A stretch of 64,000 bases of DNA from Streptomyces sp. BK208 (GCF_004364245.1 NZ_SOAV01000003.1:62001-126000), one strand, 5' to 3'. Shown: positions 30,932-39,955, numbered from the stretch's first letter. The notes: generated by a model from the letters alone, not told the origin. Numbers and translations are program-made.

Positions 30932-31327
30932 TCAGCAGCCGTGGTCGACGAGGTCGAACGACGCGTAGTGGTCGGCCGTGTAGTAGTCCTCCTGGGTCTG
31001 CTCACCGGTCACGATCCGGCGGGCGCCGCGCGTGTCGGAGCCCGGGGTGATCACCGTGTACTCGTGGTAGTACCCGGAGGACCGGCTGGGCAGGACGCCC
31101 TCCCGGTTCTGGAAGACGGTCCCGTCCTGGTCGTAGGGGTAGGGGCCGCCCTGCTCTATCAGGTCGAGCGTGTCGTGGGCCTGGGACGGCAGGTCGCTGT
31201 AGCAGATGTCGCCGACCGCGGCGGGCGCGGCGCCGGCCGGGGTCGCGGAGACGGTGCCGCCCAGGAGGAGGGCGGACAGGACTGCGGCTGAGGCGCCCAG
31301 CCGGGCGGCGCGTGGGGGGAATCGCAT
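30932..31327 (-). CDS. Secreted guanyl-specific ribonuclease (RNase Sa-like, N1/T1 family)
   Basis: A 131-residue precursor. A signal peptide of about 35 residues ends near AGAAPAA, leaving a mature part of about 96 residues, the size of RNase Sa. The mature part has the two Cys (CYSDLP near its start and DHGC at its end) that form the family disulfide, YPYDQDGTVFQNRE, the catalytic Glu in YYHEYTVITPG, Arg in RGARRIVTGE, and the catalytic His in ADHYASF. It cleaves RNA after guanosine outside the cell. No barstar-type inhibitor lies beside it. Two overlapping TTGACA hexamers (31358-31369) may be the -35 region. Confidence 0.93.
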   Translation of the reverse strand: MRFPPRAARLGASAAVLSALLLGGTVSATPAGAAPAAVGDICYSDLPSQAHDTLDLIEQGGPYPYDQDGTVFQNREGVLPSRSSGYYHEYTVITPGSDTRGARRIVTGEQTQEDYYTADHYASFDLVDHGC

Positions 31328-31502
31328 GACCCATGATGACGCGCGTAGACGCTGGCATGTCAATGTCAAGTTCGTGGAGTTTCCCGGGACGTCGTATGTG
31401 TATCCCGCGTGGACACACCGGCGCCGGGCAGGGGTGTCCGGCGCTCAGGTCGACGTCCGTTCGCCGCCAGCACGGACACCGCGGCCCGGGTGGGATGGAC
31501 CC

Positions 31503-32279
31503 ATGGACACGAACACGCACACCACCCCACTCGCCCCCGCCACCACTCCCCTGACCGGCCGCACCGCCCTGGTGACCGGCGGCAGCCGGGGCATCGGCGC
31601 GGCGACCGCCCTGCGGCTGGCCCGGGAGGGCGCGGACGTGGCGCTCACCTACGTGAACGGCAAGGACGCGGCCGACGGTGTCGTACGGGAGATCGAGACG
31701 CTGGGGCGCCGGGCGGTGGCCCTGCGGGCCGACTCCGCCGACGCGGACGAGGCGGCGGGGGCGGTCGAGCGGGCCGCTCAGGCGCTCGGCGGCCGGCTCG
31801 ACGTGCTGGTCAACAACGCCGGGATCGGTCTGCTCGGCCCGTTGGAGAGCCTGTCCGTCGCCGACGTCGACCGGCTGCTGGCCGTGAACGTCCGCGGCGT
31901 CTTCCTCGCCTCCCAGGCGGCCGCCGCCCGCATGACCGAGGGCGGGCGGATCATCACCGTCGGCACCTGCATGACCCAGCGCGTGCCCGGACCCGGCGGG
32001 ACGCTGTACGCGACGAGCAAGTCGGCGCTGATCGGGCTGACCAAGGCCCTGGCGAGGGAGCTGGGCCCGCGCGGGATCACGGCGAACATCGTGCACCCGG
32101 GACCGGTCGACACCGACATGAACCCGGCGGACGGACCCTACGCGGACGGGCAGGCGGCCATGACGGCGCTGGGCCGCTTCGGCACGGCGGCCGAGGTGGC
32201 GGCCACCGTGGCGTACCTGGCGACCGCCTCGTACGTCACCGGCGCGGAGTACGCGGTGGACGGCGGCCACGCCGCGTGA
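31503..32279 (+). CDS. SDR-family oxidoreductase (3-oxoacyl reductase-like)
   Basis: A 258-residue short-chain dehydrogenase. It has cofactor motif TGGSRGIG, NNAGIG, and the YATSK catalytic Tyr and Lys. The residue 13 before the Tyr, where the catalytic Ser normally stands, is Cys (VGTCMTQ), with Thr just before it. The ending PGPVDTDM and C-terminal VDGGHAA are typical. It is single, followed by a strong hairpin shared with the allantoicase gene. The substrate is unknown. Confidence 0.9.
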   Translation: MDTNTHTTPLAPATTPLTGRTALVTGGSRGIGAATALRLAREGADVALTYVNGKDAADGVVREIETLGRRAVALRADSADADEAAGAVERAAQALGGRLDVLVNNAGIGLLGPLESLSVADVDRLLAVNVRGVFLASQAAAARMTEGGRIITVGTCMTQRVPGPGGTLYATSKSALIGLTKALARELGPRGITANIVHPGPVDTDMNPADGPYADGQAAMTALGRFGTAAEVAATVAYLATASYVTGAEYAVDGGHAA

Positions 32280-32296
32280 CCGCCCCGGGCATGCGC

Positions 32297-32334
32297 GCGG
32301 GGCGCACCGGTGCTGTCCTGCCGGTGCGCCCCGC
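32297..32334. terminator. Bidirectional terminator-like hairpin
   Basis: A perfect 14-base stem with a 10-base loop lies between the convergent SDR and allantoicase genes. There is no U-tract, as is usual in Streptomyces. Confidence 0.8.
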
Positions 32335-32354
32335 GGGTCTGTGACGGGCGCGGG

Positions 32355-33485
32355 TCAGCCGCCCAGTTCCTGGCGACGGGCGGCGAGGCGGGCCGCGCCG
32401 TCCTCCGTCAGGGTGCCGAACAGACGCAGGCGGGAGATGCCGCCGTCCGGGAAGATGTCGACGCGCGCGTGGGTGCCGACGGCCGTCTCCGGCAGGACGA
32501 AGCGGTGGTTGGTGTCGGGCTGCATCCGGGTGCGCGGGAGCACCTCGCGCCACTCACCGTCCTCGCCGTCCTTCACGGAGACCGAGGCCCAGCCGGCGCT
32601 GTTGCCCTTGAGGTACGCCGTGTCGATCTCGACCGCGCGGATCTGGGAGCGGTCCACCAGGCGGTACTGGATCCAGTCGTTGCCCCGGTCGCGGCGACGG
32701 CGGGTCTCCCAGCCGTCGTCCATCTTGCGGGAGCGGCCCGGCTGGATGGTGTTGGTGGCCGGCGAGTAGAAGAGGTTGGAGGCGTCCTCGACCTGGCCGC
32801 CGTTCTCCAGGGCGACCACGTCGAAGGTGCCGAGGGCGGTGAGCCAGGCGGGGTCGGGGACGACCTCGCCGTACACCCGCAGGCGGGCGATGCCGCCGTC
32901 GGGGTGCTGCTTGAGGCGCAGGTGGGTGAAGCGCTGCTCGGCCGAGACGGCGAAGCCGTTGGCCGCGTGGCCGCCGACCGCGGTGCGCGGGACGAGGGTC
33001 GTCCACTTCACGTCGTCCGCGAGCAGTTCCTCGGGGGACGGGGAGCCCGCGACCGAGGTGCCCTCCACGGACACGGCCTGCGGGTAGTTGCCGCGGAAGT
33101 GGGCGGTGTCGACGACGATGCCGCGGATCACGCCGGGGGCACCGAGGCGGATCAGCGCCCAGTCGTGGTCCTCCTCGGTGGGCCAGGGGTGCTCGGCCGA
33201 GGCGCCGCGGCGCCGCCGGGTCTCCCAGCCGTCCATGACCTTGCCCTTGTGCCCGAAGTGCTCGGGGTCGAACTCGGCGGGCTCGGGCACCAGCAGGTTC
33301 TCGCGCTGGGCGAAGAACTCGTCGTTGGCGGCGACGACACCCGCACCGAGCTGCCGGTCGGCAAGGTTGGCGTACTGGGTGAAGGGGAGGTCGGCGGTGC
33401 GGTAGTCCGCGTACGGGTCGCCGCCCCCGTAGGGGTTCGCGTCGCCGGTGAAGCTGGCCAACGAGGTGTTCTGCTGGGCCGTCAC
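32355..33485 (-). CDS. alc: Allantoicase
   Basis: A 376-residue protein with two allantoicase jelly-roll repeats, each marked by a DGWETRRRR motif (about residues 85 and 243) and an SRLRLFG/ARLRVYGEV strand. It hydrolyses allantoate to ureidoglycolate and urea, or ureidoglycolate onwards. It lies 60 bases downstream of allantoinase, same strand, so one transcript makes both steps of allantoin use. The GTG at 33485 has AAAGGAA eleven bases upstream. Control by the IclR regulator at 35140 through the allantoinase promoter is likely. Confidence 0.95.
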   Translation of the reverse strand: MTAQQNTSLASFTGDANPYGGGDPYADYRTADLPFTQYANLADRQLGAGVVAANDEFFAQRENLLVPEPAEFDPEHFGHKGKVMDGWETRRRRGASAEHPWPTEEDHDWALIRLGAPGVIRGIVVDTAHFRGNYPQAVSVEGTSVAGSPSPEELLADDVKWTTLVPRTAVGGHAANGFAVSAEQRFTHLRLKQHPDGGIARLRVYGEVVPDPAWLTALGTFDVVALENGGQVEDASNLFYSPATNTIQPGRSRKMDDGWETRRRRDRGNDWIQYRLVDRSQIRAVEIDTAYLKGNSAGWASVSVKDGEDGEWREVLPRTRMQPDTNHRFVLPETAVGTHARVDIFPDGGISRLRLFGTLTEDGAARLAARRQELGG

Positions 33486-33545
33486 GGTGATCAGGTGTTC
33501 CTTTCGGGGCTGTTCGGGGAGGGACTGGTTCAGGGGGCCGAGCCG

Positions 33546-34883
33546 TCAGGCCCGGTCGAGGAGCTGTCCCTTCGGGTCGGTGAACGCGCCGTCCGCCACG
33601 ATGCGCGTGCCGCGCAGCCAGGTGGACTTCACGACGCCGTACAGGGTCTTGCCCGCGTACGCGGTGACGCGGTTGCGGTGCTGGAGGGCGGCCGGGTCGA
33701 CGGTGAAGGTCTCGTCGGGGGCGAGGACGGCGAAGTCCGCGTCGTGGCCCGCCGCGATGGCGCCCTTGCGGGAGTCGAGCCCCACCAGGCCGGCCGTGCG
33801 CGCCGACATCCAGCGCACGATGTCCTCCAGGCCGTAGCCGCGCTCGCGGGCCGAGGTCCACATGGCCGGCAGGCTGAGTTGGAGGCCGGCGATGCCGCCC
33901 CAGGCGGTGGCGAAGTCGTCGGTCTTGAGGTCGGCGGTGGAGGGCGAGTGGTCGGTGACGACGCAGTCGATCGTGCCGTCCGCCAGCGCCTGCCAGAGCA
34001 GGTCCTGGTTGGCGGCCTCGCGGATCGGCGGGCAGCACTTGAACTCGCTGGCCCCGTCCGGCACCTCTTCGGCGGTGAGCGTGAGGTAGTGCGGGCAGGT
34101 CTCGACCGTCACCTGTACGCCGTCGGCGCGGGCCTCGGCGATCAGCGGCAGGGCGTCGCTGGAGGACAGGTGGAGCACGTGCACGCGCGCGTTGAACCGC
34201 TTGGCCTGCGCCAGGAGGGTCGCGATGGCGGTGTCCTCGGCGTCGCGCGGGCGGCTGGCGAGGAAGTGGGTGTACTTGGGGCCGCCCTGCTGCGGGGCCG
34301 CGGCCAGGTGGTGCGGGTCCTCGGCGTGCACGATCAGCAGGCCGTCGAAGGCGGCGATCTCGGCCAGCGACCGGGCGAGCTGCTCCTGGTCGAGGTGCGG
34401 GAACTCGTCCACGCCCGACGGCGACAGGAAGGCCTTGAAGCCGAAGACCCCGGCCTCGTGCAGGGGGCGCAGGTCCTTGACGTTGTCGGGCAGGGCGCCG
34501 CCCCAGAAGCCGACGTCGATGTGCGCCTTGTCCGCGGCGACCTCGCGCTTGGTGCGCAGGTTGTCGACCGTGGTGGTCGGCGGGATGGAGTTGAGCGGCA
34601 TGTCGACGAGGGTGGTGATGCCGCCGGCCGCCGCGGCGCGGGTGGCGGTCCAGAAGCCCTCCCACTCGGTGCGCCCGGGGTCGTTCACGTGTACGTGGGT
34701 GTCGACGAGGCCGGGCAGGACGACGTGGTCGCCGACGTCCTCGAGCCGGGCGCCCGCCGGGACGGGGGCGTCGTACGGCAGCACGGCCGTGATCTTCTCC
34801 CCGGTGACCGCGATCGACGCGGCGCGCGTCCCCTCGGGAGTGATGACGCGCGTCGAGCGCAGCACCAGTTCAGCTTCGGACAC
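33546..34883 (-). CDS. allB: Allantoinase
   Basis: A 445-residue amidohydrolase of the dihydroorotase/allantoinase type. Metal ligands are visible as DTHVHVND (His-x-His), the bridging Lys in FKAFLSPSG, later His in [10 protein letters not shown] and LHLSSSD, and the catalytic Asp in VTDHSPS. It opens allantoin to allantoate, the first committed step. It is the first gene of the allB-alc unit, divergent from the IclR regulator, and its promoter carries inverted repeats. GTG 34883 has AAGGGG upstream. Confidence 0.95.
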   Translation of the reverse strand: MSEAELVLRSTRVITPEGTRAASIAVTGEKITAVLPYDAPVPAGARLEDVGDHVVLPGLVDTHVHVNDPGRTEWEGFWTATRAAAAGGITTLVDMPLNSIPPTTTVDNLRTKREVAADKAHIDVGFWGGALPDNVKDLRPLHEAGVFGFKAFLSPSGVDEFPHLDQEQLARSLAEIAAFDGLLIVHAEDPHHLAAAPQQGGPKYTHFLASRPRDAEDTAIATLLAQAKRFNARVHVLHLSSSDALPLIAEARADGVQVTVETCPHYLTLTAEEVPDGASEFKCCPPIREAANQDLLWQALADGTIDCVVTDHSPSTADLKTDDFATAWGGIAGLQLSLPAMWTSARERGYGLEDIVRWMSARTAGLVGLDSRKGAIAAGHDADFAVLAPDETFTVDPAALQHRNRVTAYAGKTLYGVVKSTWLRGTRIVADGAFTDPKGQLLDRA

Positions 34884-34930
34884 CCGGATCCCCTTCTCTA
34901 CCTGTGCGTGTCTGCCTCTGCCCGTCGAAT

Positions 34931-34978
34931 TTCAACGTTCTGTTGAAGGAGTCTTCACTCCCGCTCCGAGGCCGTCAA
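34931..34978 (-). promoter_or_regulatory. Allantoinase promoter with inverted repeat TTCAAC-N5-GTTGAA
   Basis: On the minus strand TTGACG (34973-34978), a 17-base spacer and AAGACT (34950-34955) form a promoter. Immediately downstream, over the expected start site, lies TTCAACGTTCTGTTGAA (34931-34947), a perfect 6-base inverted repeat. A repressor bound there would block transcription. A related repeat sits at the malate synthase promoter. Confidence 0.6.
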
Positions 34979-35017
34979 GAGGCACCCTTTGTGATGGCAT
35001 GCCCAATGACACCGCTC

Positions 35018-35049
35018 TGGACGTTTCCACAAAGCGGAATTAGAATTCC
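35018..35049 (+). promoter_or_regulatory. IclR-regulator promoter with overlapping palindromes
   Basis: TGGACG (35018-35023), a 17-base spacer and TAGAAT (35041-35046) form a promoter for the regulator. The -10 box sits in the palindrome GGAATT-AG-AATTCC (35036-35049), and TTCC-N7-GGAA (35025-35039) lies in the spacer. The latter matches 37171-37185 at the malate synthase promoter. The arrangement suits autoregulation by an IclR-type repressor. Confidence 0.6.
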
Positions 35050-35139
35050 AGCAAGCAGAACGTAGCTACGTACAAGCCGGTAGTCAACCGGCCGCCGGGT
35101 ACGCTTCTTTCCTCCCGCCAGCCCCGAAAGGAACGTGCC

Positions 35140-35952
35140 GTGCCGACGTCCAGCGCCAGCACCACCGACTCCGCCAGGTCCGCCACCGGTGGCGTCCAGT
35201 CCCTGGAGCGCGCCTTCGACCTGCTCGAACGGATGGCGGACGCGGGGGGCGAGGTCGGCCTGAGCGAGCTCTCGGCGAGCAGCGGGCTGCCGCTGCCGAC
35301 CATCCACCGCCTGATGCGCACCCTCGTGGCCTGCGGATACGTACGCCAGCAGCCCAACCGCCGGTACGCGCTCGGCCCCCGTCTGATCCGCCTCGGCGAG
35401 TCCGCGGGGCGCCTGCTCGGCACCTGGGCGCGCCCGCACCTGGCCCGCCTGGTCGAGGAGACCGGCGAGACGGCGAACATGGCGCTGCTCGACGGCGACG
35501 AGATCGTGTACGTCGCCCAGGTGCCGTCGAAGCACTCGATGCGCATGTTCACCGAGGTCGGCCGGCGTGTGCTGCCGCACTCCACGGGTGTCGGCAAGGC
35601 GCTGCTCGCGGACTTCCCGGCGGACGAGGTGCGGGCCCTGCTGGGCCGCACCGGCATGCCGGCCGCGACCGACAAGACGATCACCACCCCGGACGGCTTC
35701 ATCGCGGCGCTGGAGGACGTGCGGCGCCAGGGTTACGCGATCGACGACAACGAGCAGGAGATCGGCGTCCGGTGCCTGGCCGTCTCCGTGCCGGACTCCC
35801 CCACCGCCGCGGCCATCTCGATCTCCGGCCCCGCGGGCCGGGTCACCGAGGCCGCGACCGACCGGATCGTGCCCCTGCTGCAGCAGGTGGCGGCGGAGCT
35901 GTCCGAGGCCCTGCTGACCTCGAACGGCGCGAACGGCACTCCGGCCGCCTGA
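35140..35952 (+). CDS. allR: IclR-family transcriptional regulator of allantoin use (AllR-like)
   Basis: A 270-residue regulator. The N-terminal winged helix (about 12-75) has VQSLERAFDLLERMAD and SSGLPLPTIHRLMRTLVACG. The C-terminal IclR effector domain has TGETANMALLDGDEIVYVAQ, HSTGVGKALLAD and DDNEQEIGVRCLA, the usual effector-site landmarks. It is divergent from allB-alc and one gene before the malate synthase block. From memory, an AllR of this position in S. coelicolor represses allantoin and glyoxylate genes, with a purine-degradation intermediate as likely effector. GTG 35140 has AAAGGA seven bases upstream. Confidence 0.9.
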   Translation: MPTSSASTTDSARSATGGVQSLERAFDLLERMADAGGEVGLSELSASSGLPLPTIHRLMRTLVACGYVRQQPNRRYALGPRLIRLGESAGRLLGTWARPHLARLVEETGETANMALLDGDEIVYVAQVPSKHSMRMFTEVGRRVLPHSTGVGKALLADFPADEVRALLGRTGMPAATDKTITTPDGFIAALEDVRRQGYAIDDNEQEIGVRCLAVSVPDSPTAAAISISGPAGRVTEAATDRIVPLLQQVAAELSEALLTSNGANGTPAA

Positions 35953-35983
35953 GGCCCGCCCGCCGCACCGGCGCCGGCCCGCG

Positions 35984-36010
35984 AGCCCCGTGGCGCTCCG
36001 TCACGGGGTT
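35984..36010. terminator. Terminator-like hairpin after the IclR gene
   Basis: CCCCGTG (35986-35992) pairs with CACGGGG (36002-36008) around a nine-base loop, between the convergent IclR and DUF5955-like genes. Confidence 0.65.
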
Positions 36011-36023
36011 CGGTTCAAGGAAC

Positions 36024-36335
36024 TCAGCGGCGCGGCGGGTCCCCGAACAGTTCCACCGCGTGACGGACCTCCGTCAGCCCCGGGGCGAGTGCGCTGACGG
36101 AGCCGATCGCCCCGGCTATCAGCAACAGAGAGCGGCGCAGCCGAGGCGCCTCCGGGACGCCGTGACCCGCCATGGCGGCGAGGTCGGCCAGTTCGTCCTC
36201 CGCGATCCCCCGGTCCGGGAAGTCCGCGGGCAGCGCGGCCAGGCGGCGGCGCAACCGGGACACCGCCGCGCGCAGCGCCACCACCCTCACGTCCTCGTCG
36301 CCGACGGTCACGTGCCTCTGCCCCAAGCTCCGCAA
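36024..36335 (-). CDS. DUF5955-like small protein
   Basis: A 103-residue helical protein. The N-terminal half has VVALRAAVSRLRRRLAALP and IAEDELADLAAMA, the C-terminal half the hydrophobic LLLIAGAIGSVSALAPGLTEVRHAVE. It matches my memory of DUF5955, found widely in Streptomyces. A TTG start at 36335 is chosen because GGAGG stands six bases upstream; an in-frame GTG at 36311 lacks one. It is convergent to the IclR gene and transcribed alone. The function is unknown. Confidence 0.75.
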   Translation of the reverse strand: MRSLGQRHVTVGDEDVRVVALRAAVSRLRRRLAALPADFPDRGIAEDELADLAAMAGHGVPEAPRLRRSLLLIAGAIGSVSALAPGLTEVRHAVELFGDPPRR

Positions 36336-36480
36336 CGCAGCCCTCCCCCTCGCACCCCGATGTGCGCGGGCCAGTAAACGCCACCCCGCGCCGGCCGCGC
36401 CACCACGCGGACCGAAATTCAGCCTCCGAAAACCCGGCGCACGCCGGGGCGTTTGGCGTGCCGTCAGGTATGCAGGACGC

Positions 36481-37104
36481 ATGACCGACAACGAGACCCG
36501 GCCGGAAGACCAGGTGGGCGGCCCGGTGGCGGGACTGCTGCTGGCGGCCGGGGGCGGCCGGCGGCTCGGCGGCCGCCCCAAGGCGCTGCTCGAACACCGT
36601 GGACACCTGCTCGTCGAACACGCGGTCGGCGTGTTGCGCGCGGCCGGGTGCGTCCGCGTCCACGTCGTGCTGGGGGCCCGCGCCAAAGACGTACGCGCGC
36701 GGGCGGCCCTCGACGGCTGCGTGCTGGTGGACAACCCCGACTGGGAGGAGGGCATGGGTTCGTCCCTGCGGGCGGGTCTCGGCTCGCTGGCCGGGACCGG
36801 GGCGCGGGCGGCGCTCGTCTCCCTGGTCGACCAGCCCGGCATCGGCGCTGAGGCGATGACCCGGGTGCGTGCCGGATACCGGGACGAGACCTCACTGGTC
36901 TCGGCGGCCTACGCGGGCAGGCGCGGGCATCCCGTTCTGCTCGGCGCCGCGCACTGGGCGGGGATCGCGGCGACCGCCACCGGCGACCGGGGTGCCCGTG
37001 CGTATCTCGGGGAACACGAGGCGCAGATCGCCCTCGTCGAGTGCGGGGACGTGGCACGGCCGTACGACATCGACACCGAGGCGGACCTGGTCCACCTTGA
37101 GTGA
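36481..37104 (+). CDS. MocA-like molybdenum-cofactor nucleotidyltransferase
   Basis: A 207-residue NTP_transf_3 protein. It has LLLAAGGGRRLGGRPKAL (nucleotide-binding loop with the catalytic Lys), VDNPDWEEGMGSSLRAGL, VSLVDQPG (metal-binding Asp) and GRRGHPVLL. MocA-type enzymes add CMP to molybdopterin for hydroxylases such as xanthine dehydrogenase. That fits the purine/allantoin setting, since xanthine dehydrogenase feeds urate to this pathway, but no such dehydrogenase is in the window. ATG 36481 follows a short AGGACGC. It is co-oriented with malate synthase but a promoter lies between. Confidence 0.85.
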   Translation: MTDNETRPEDQVGGPVAGLLLAAGGGRRLGGRPKALLEHRGHLLVEHAVGVLRAAGCVRVHVVLGARAKDVRARAALDGCVLVDNPDWEEGMGSSLRAGLGSLAGTGARAALVSLVDQPGIGAEAMTRVRAGYRDETSLVSAAYAGRRGHPVLLGAAHWAGIAATATGDRGARAYLGEHEAQIALVECGDVARPYDIDTEADLVHLE

Positions 37105-37152
37105 GGGGGATGGCACCGAGCGCCACCTTTCCTCGACTCGGAGAATCTCGAC

Positions 37153-37193
37153 ATCAACAAACCATTGAAGTTCCACGATGAGGAAACTACTAT
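37153..37193 (+). promoter_or_regulatory. Malate synthase promoter with two inverted repeats
   Basis: TTGAAG (37165-37170), a 17-base spacer and TACTAT (37188-37193) form a strong promoter. ATCAACAAACCATTGAA (37153-37169) overlaps the -35 and shares TCAAC-N6-TTGAA with the allantoinase promoter. TTCC-N7-GGAA (37171-37185) fills the spacer and matches the repeat at 35025-35039. Both are candidate sites for the IclR regulator. Confidence 0.65.
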
Positions 37194-37288
37194 CCACTGA
37201 CCAGAAGCACTCCGCTGCACGGCGAGTGCGTAATGCCCCATACGCACCCTCTGGCACCCGGTGCCACCGCTGAAGGAAGTGACAGCTC

Positions 37289-38911
37289 ATGTCCGCACCA
37301 GCGCCGTCCACGCTGGCCATCGTCGACGCCGAGCCCCTGCCCCGGCAGGAGGAGGTCCTCACCGATGCGGCGCTCGCCTTCGTGGCCGAGCTGCACCGGC
37401 GGTTCACGCCCCGGCGTGACGAGCTCCTCGCCCGCCGTGCCGAGCGCCGCGCCGAGATCGCCCGCACCTCCACGCTCGACTTCCTCCCGGAGACCGCCGC
37501 GATCCGCGCGGACGACTCCTGGAAGGTGGCCCCCGCTCCGGCCGCGCTGAACGACCGCCGCGTCGAGATCACCGGCCCCACCGACCGCAAGATGACCATC
37601 AACGCCCTCAACTCGGGCGCCAGGGTCTGGCTCGCGGACTTCGAGGACGCCTCCGCGCCGACCTGGGAGAACGTGGTCCTCGGTCAGCTGAACCTGACCT
37701 CGGCCTACACCCGCACCATCGACTTCACCGACGAGCGCACCGGCAAGTCCTACGCCCTGCGTCCGGACGCCGAGCTGGCGACGGTCGTCATGCGCCCGCG
37801 CGGCTGGCACCTCGACGAGCGCCACCTCCAGGTCGACGGCCGCCCGGTCCCCGGCGCCCTGGTCGACTTCGGCCTGTACTTCTTCCACAACGCCCAGCGC
37901 CTCATCGACCTGGGCAAGGGCCCGTACTTCTACCTCCCGAAGACGGAGTCCCACCTGGAGGCCCGCCTCTGGAACGAGGTGTTCGTCTTCGCGCAGGACT
38001 ACGTCGGCATCCCGCAGGGCACGGTCCGCGCCACCGTCCTGATCGAGACGATCACGGCCGCGTACGAGATGGAGGAGATCCTCTACGAACTGCGCGACCA
38101 CGCCGCCGGGCTGAACGCGGGTCGCTGGGACTACCTGTTCTCCATCGTCAAGAACTTCCGTGACGGCGGTGCCAAGTTCGTCCTGCCGGACCGCAACGCC
38201 GTGACGATGACCGCCCCGTTCATGCGGGCGTACACCGAACTCCTCGTCCGCACCTGCCACAAGCGGGGCGCGCACGCGATCGGCGGCATGGCGGCCTTCA
38301 TCCCCTCGCGCCGGGACGCCGAGGTCAACAAGGTCGCCTTCGAGAAGGTCCGCGCCGACAAGGACCGCGAGGCCGGTGACGGCTTCGACGGCTCCTGGGT
38401 CGCCCACCCGGACCTGGTGCCGATCGCCATGGAGTCCTTCGACAAGGTGCTCGGCGACAAGCCGAACCAGAAGGACCGCCTGCGCGAGGACGTCGACGTC
38501 AAGGCCGCCGACCTGATCGCGATCGACTCCCTGGACGCGAAGCCCACGTACGCGGGTCTGGTCAACGCCGTGCAGGTCGGCATCCGCTACATCGAGGCGT
38601 GGCTGCGCGGCCTCGGCGCGGTCGCCATCTTCAACCTGATGGAGGACGCGGCCACCGCCGAGATCTCCCGCTCGCAGATCTGGCAGTGGATCAACGCGGA
38701 GGTCGTCCTCGACAACGGCGAGCAGGTCACCGCGGAGCTGGCCCGCAAGGTCGCCGCCGAGGAACTGGCCAACATCCGCGCCGAGATCGGCGACGAGGCC
38801 TTCGCGGCCGGCAACTGGCAGCAGGCGCACGACCTGCTGCTCACGGTGTCGCTCGACCAGGACTACGCCGACTTCCTGACGCTGCCGGCGTACGAGCAGC
38901 TGAAGGGCTGA
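37289..38911 (+). CDS. aceB: Malate synthase A
   Basis: A 540-residue malate synthase of the A class. It condenses glyoxylate with acetyl-CoA to malate. Landmarks are [20 protein letters not shown] with the early Asp/Glu ligands, [31 protein letters not shown] (active-site Glu region) and [11 protein letters not shown] (Asp). C-terminally comes [20 protein letters not shown] with the catalytic Asp region. Length is normal. In this cluster it disposes of glyoxylate from allantoin; no isocitrate lyase is nearby. ATG 37289 has GAAGGAAG nine bases upstream. Confidence 0.96.
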   Translation: MSAPAPSTLAIVDAEPLPRQEEVLTDAALAFVAELHRRFTPRRDELLARRAERRAEIARTSTLDFLPETAAIRADDSWKVAPAPAALNDRRVEITGPTDRKMTINALNSGARVWLADFEDASAPTWENVVLGQLNLTSAYTRTIDFTDERTGKSYALRPDAELATVVMRPRGWHLDERHLQVDGRPVPGALVDFGLYFFHNAQRLIDLGKGPYFYLPKTESHLEARLWNEVFVFAQDYVGIPQGTVRATVLIETITAAYEMEEILYELRDHAAGLNAGRWDYLFSIVKNFRDGGAKFVLPDRNAVTMTAPFMRAYTELLVRTCHKRGAHAIGGMAAFIPSRRDAEVNKVAFEKVRADKDREAGDGFDGSWVAHPDLVPIAMESFDKVLGDKPNQKDRLREDVDVKAADLIAIDSLDAKPTYAGLVNAVQVGIRYIEAWLRGLGAVAIFNLMEDAATAEISRSQIWQWINAEVVLDNGEQVTAELARKVAAEELANIRAEIGDEAFAAGNWQQAHDLLLTVSLDQDYADFLTLPAYEQLKG

Positions 38912-38937
38912 CGCCGCCCCGCGTTCGACGACCGCGT

Positions 38938-38964
38938 CCCCGGTGCCGCAGCACGGCACCGGGG
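38938..38964. terminator. Bidirectional terminator-like hairpin
   Basis: A perfect 11-base stem with loop CAGCA lies between the convergent malate synthase and HipA-like genes. Confidence 0.82.
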
Positions 38965-38991
38965 GCGCGATCGTGTGCCGGGCCGGGCGGG

Positions 38992-39906
38992 TCAACCCAG
39001 GTGCACGGACCAGTCCTGCTCGGCGGGCGGCTTGCCGTGCAGGTCGGGGACCCGCTTCAGCCAGTCCGGCCGGCCCCGCTGCGTGCGCGCCGCGCGGGCC
39101 GCGTTCTCGGCGGCGAGTTCCTCGCGGCTCGGGAAGCCGGTGGGCAGCCACTGCCGTGAGGCCCGTACGCGCGCGTGCAGGTAGGCCACGTAGGCGGCGC
39201 GCACCTTCTCCGGCGTGTCGAGGTCGCCCTCGCAGGTCAGCCAGGGCTCCGGCACCCGGCCCACCACCTCGCGCAGCAGTTCCTCCGTCACCTTGGGCGC
39301 CAGCTCGGCGTCGGCGGCCGGGAGGTCGGGCGCGTAGTGGCCGAGGGCGTGGTGCCGGAAGTCGTACGCCTTCTCGGGCGGGGAGGCGCCCCAGCGGTGG
39401 TGGAAGACGAGGGCCGCGCCGTGGTCGATCAGCCACAGGCGCGGGGGCACGGTGCCGAGGGTGGGCCAGACCATGAGGTTGGAGCTGTGCACCGTCCGGT
39501 CGACGTTGACGGTGAGGGCGTCCAGCCAGACGACCCTCCCCGCCTCCCGCGCGTCCACCGGGAACACCTCGGCCAGCTCGGGCGTGAAGTCGGCGCCGCC
39601 CGACAGGTAGTCCATGCCCAGGTTGAGCCCCGCGCTGGCGTGCAGCAGGTCCCGCACCTCCTGGTGCGGTTCGTCCTCGGCGATCGCCGGGTCGAAGTGC
39701 GCGAGCACCAGCTCCGGCACCCGCAGTCCCAGCTCCCGCGCCAGCTCCCCCACGATCACCTCGGCGACCAGCGCCTTGCGGCCCTGCGCGGAGCCGGTGA
39801 ACTTCAGGACGTAGGTGCCGAGGTCGTCGGCCTCGACGACGGCGGGCACGGAGCCACCGGAACGCAGGGGCTCGACGTAGCGGGTGACGGTGACTTCGGT
39901 GAGCAT
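38992..39906 (-). CDS. HipA-like kinase-fold protein
   Basis: A 304-residue protein of the HipA-related family common in actinobacteria. It has YVLKFTGSAQGRKALVAEV, with the ATP-binding Lys, LDALTVNVDRTVHSSNLMVW, with the catalytic-loop Asp and Asn, and LWLIDHGAALVFHH with the metal-binding Asp. The N-terminal 20 residues are short and there is no HipB-like DNA-binding partner or DUF3037 gene next to it, so toxin-antitoxin action is unlikely. The target is unknown. ATG 39906 is used. Confidence 0.82.
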   Translation of the reverse strand: MLTEVTVTRYVEPLRSGGSVPAVVEADDLGTYVLKFTGSAQGRKALVAEVIVGELARELGLRVPELVLAHFDPAIAEDEPHQEVRDLLHASAGLNLGMDYLSGGADFTPELAEVFPVDAREAGRVVWLDALTVNVDRTVHSSNLMVWPTLGTVPPRLWLIDHGAALVFHHRWGASPPEKAYDFRHHALGHYAPDLPAADAELAPKVTEELLREVVGRVPEPWLTCEGDLDTPEKVRAAYVAYLHARVRASRQWLPTGFPSREELAAENAARAARTQRGRPDWLKRVPDLHGKPPAEQDWSVHLG

Positions 39907-39955
39907 GGGACGAGCATATGGAGGCGCGCCCGTCCGACGCGTGCGGCGCCGTCCG

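Noticed and set aside
36172..36480. N-terminal extension of the MocA-like frame
   Set aside because: It runs antisense through the DUF5955-like gene; the nucleotide-binding loop begins just after ATG 36481.
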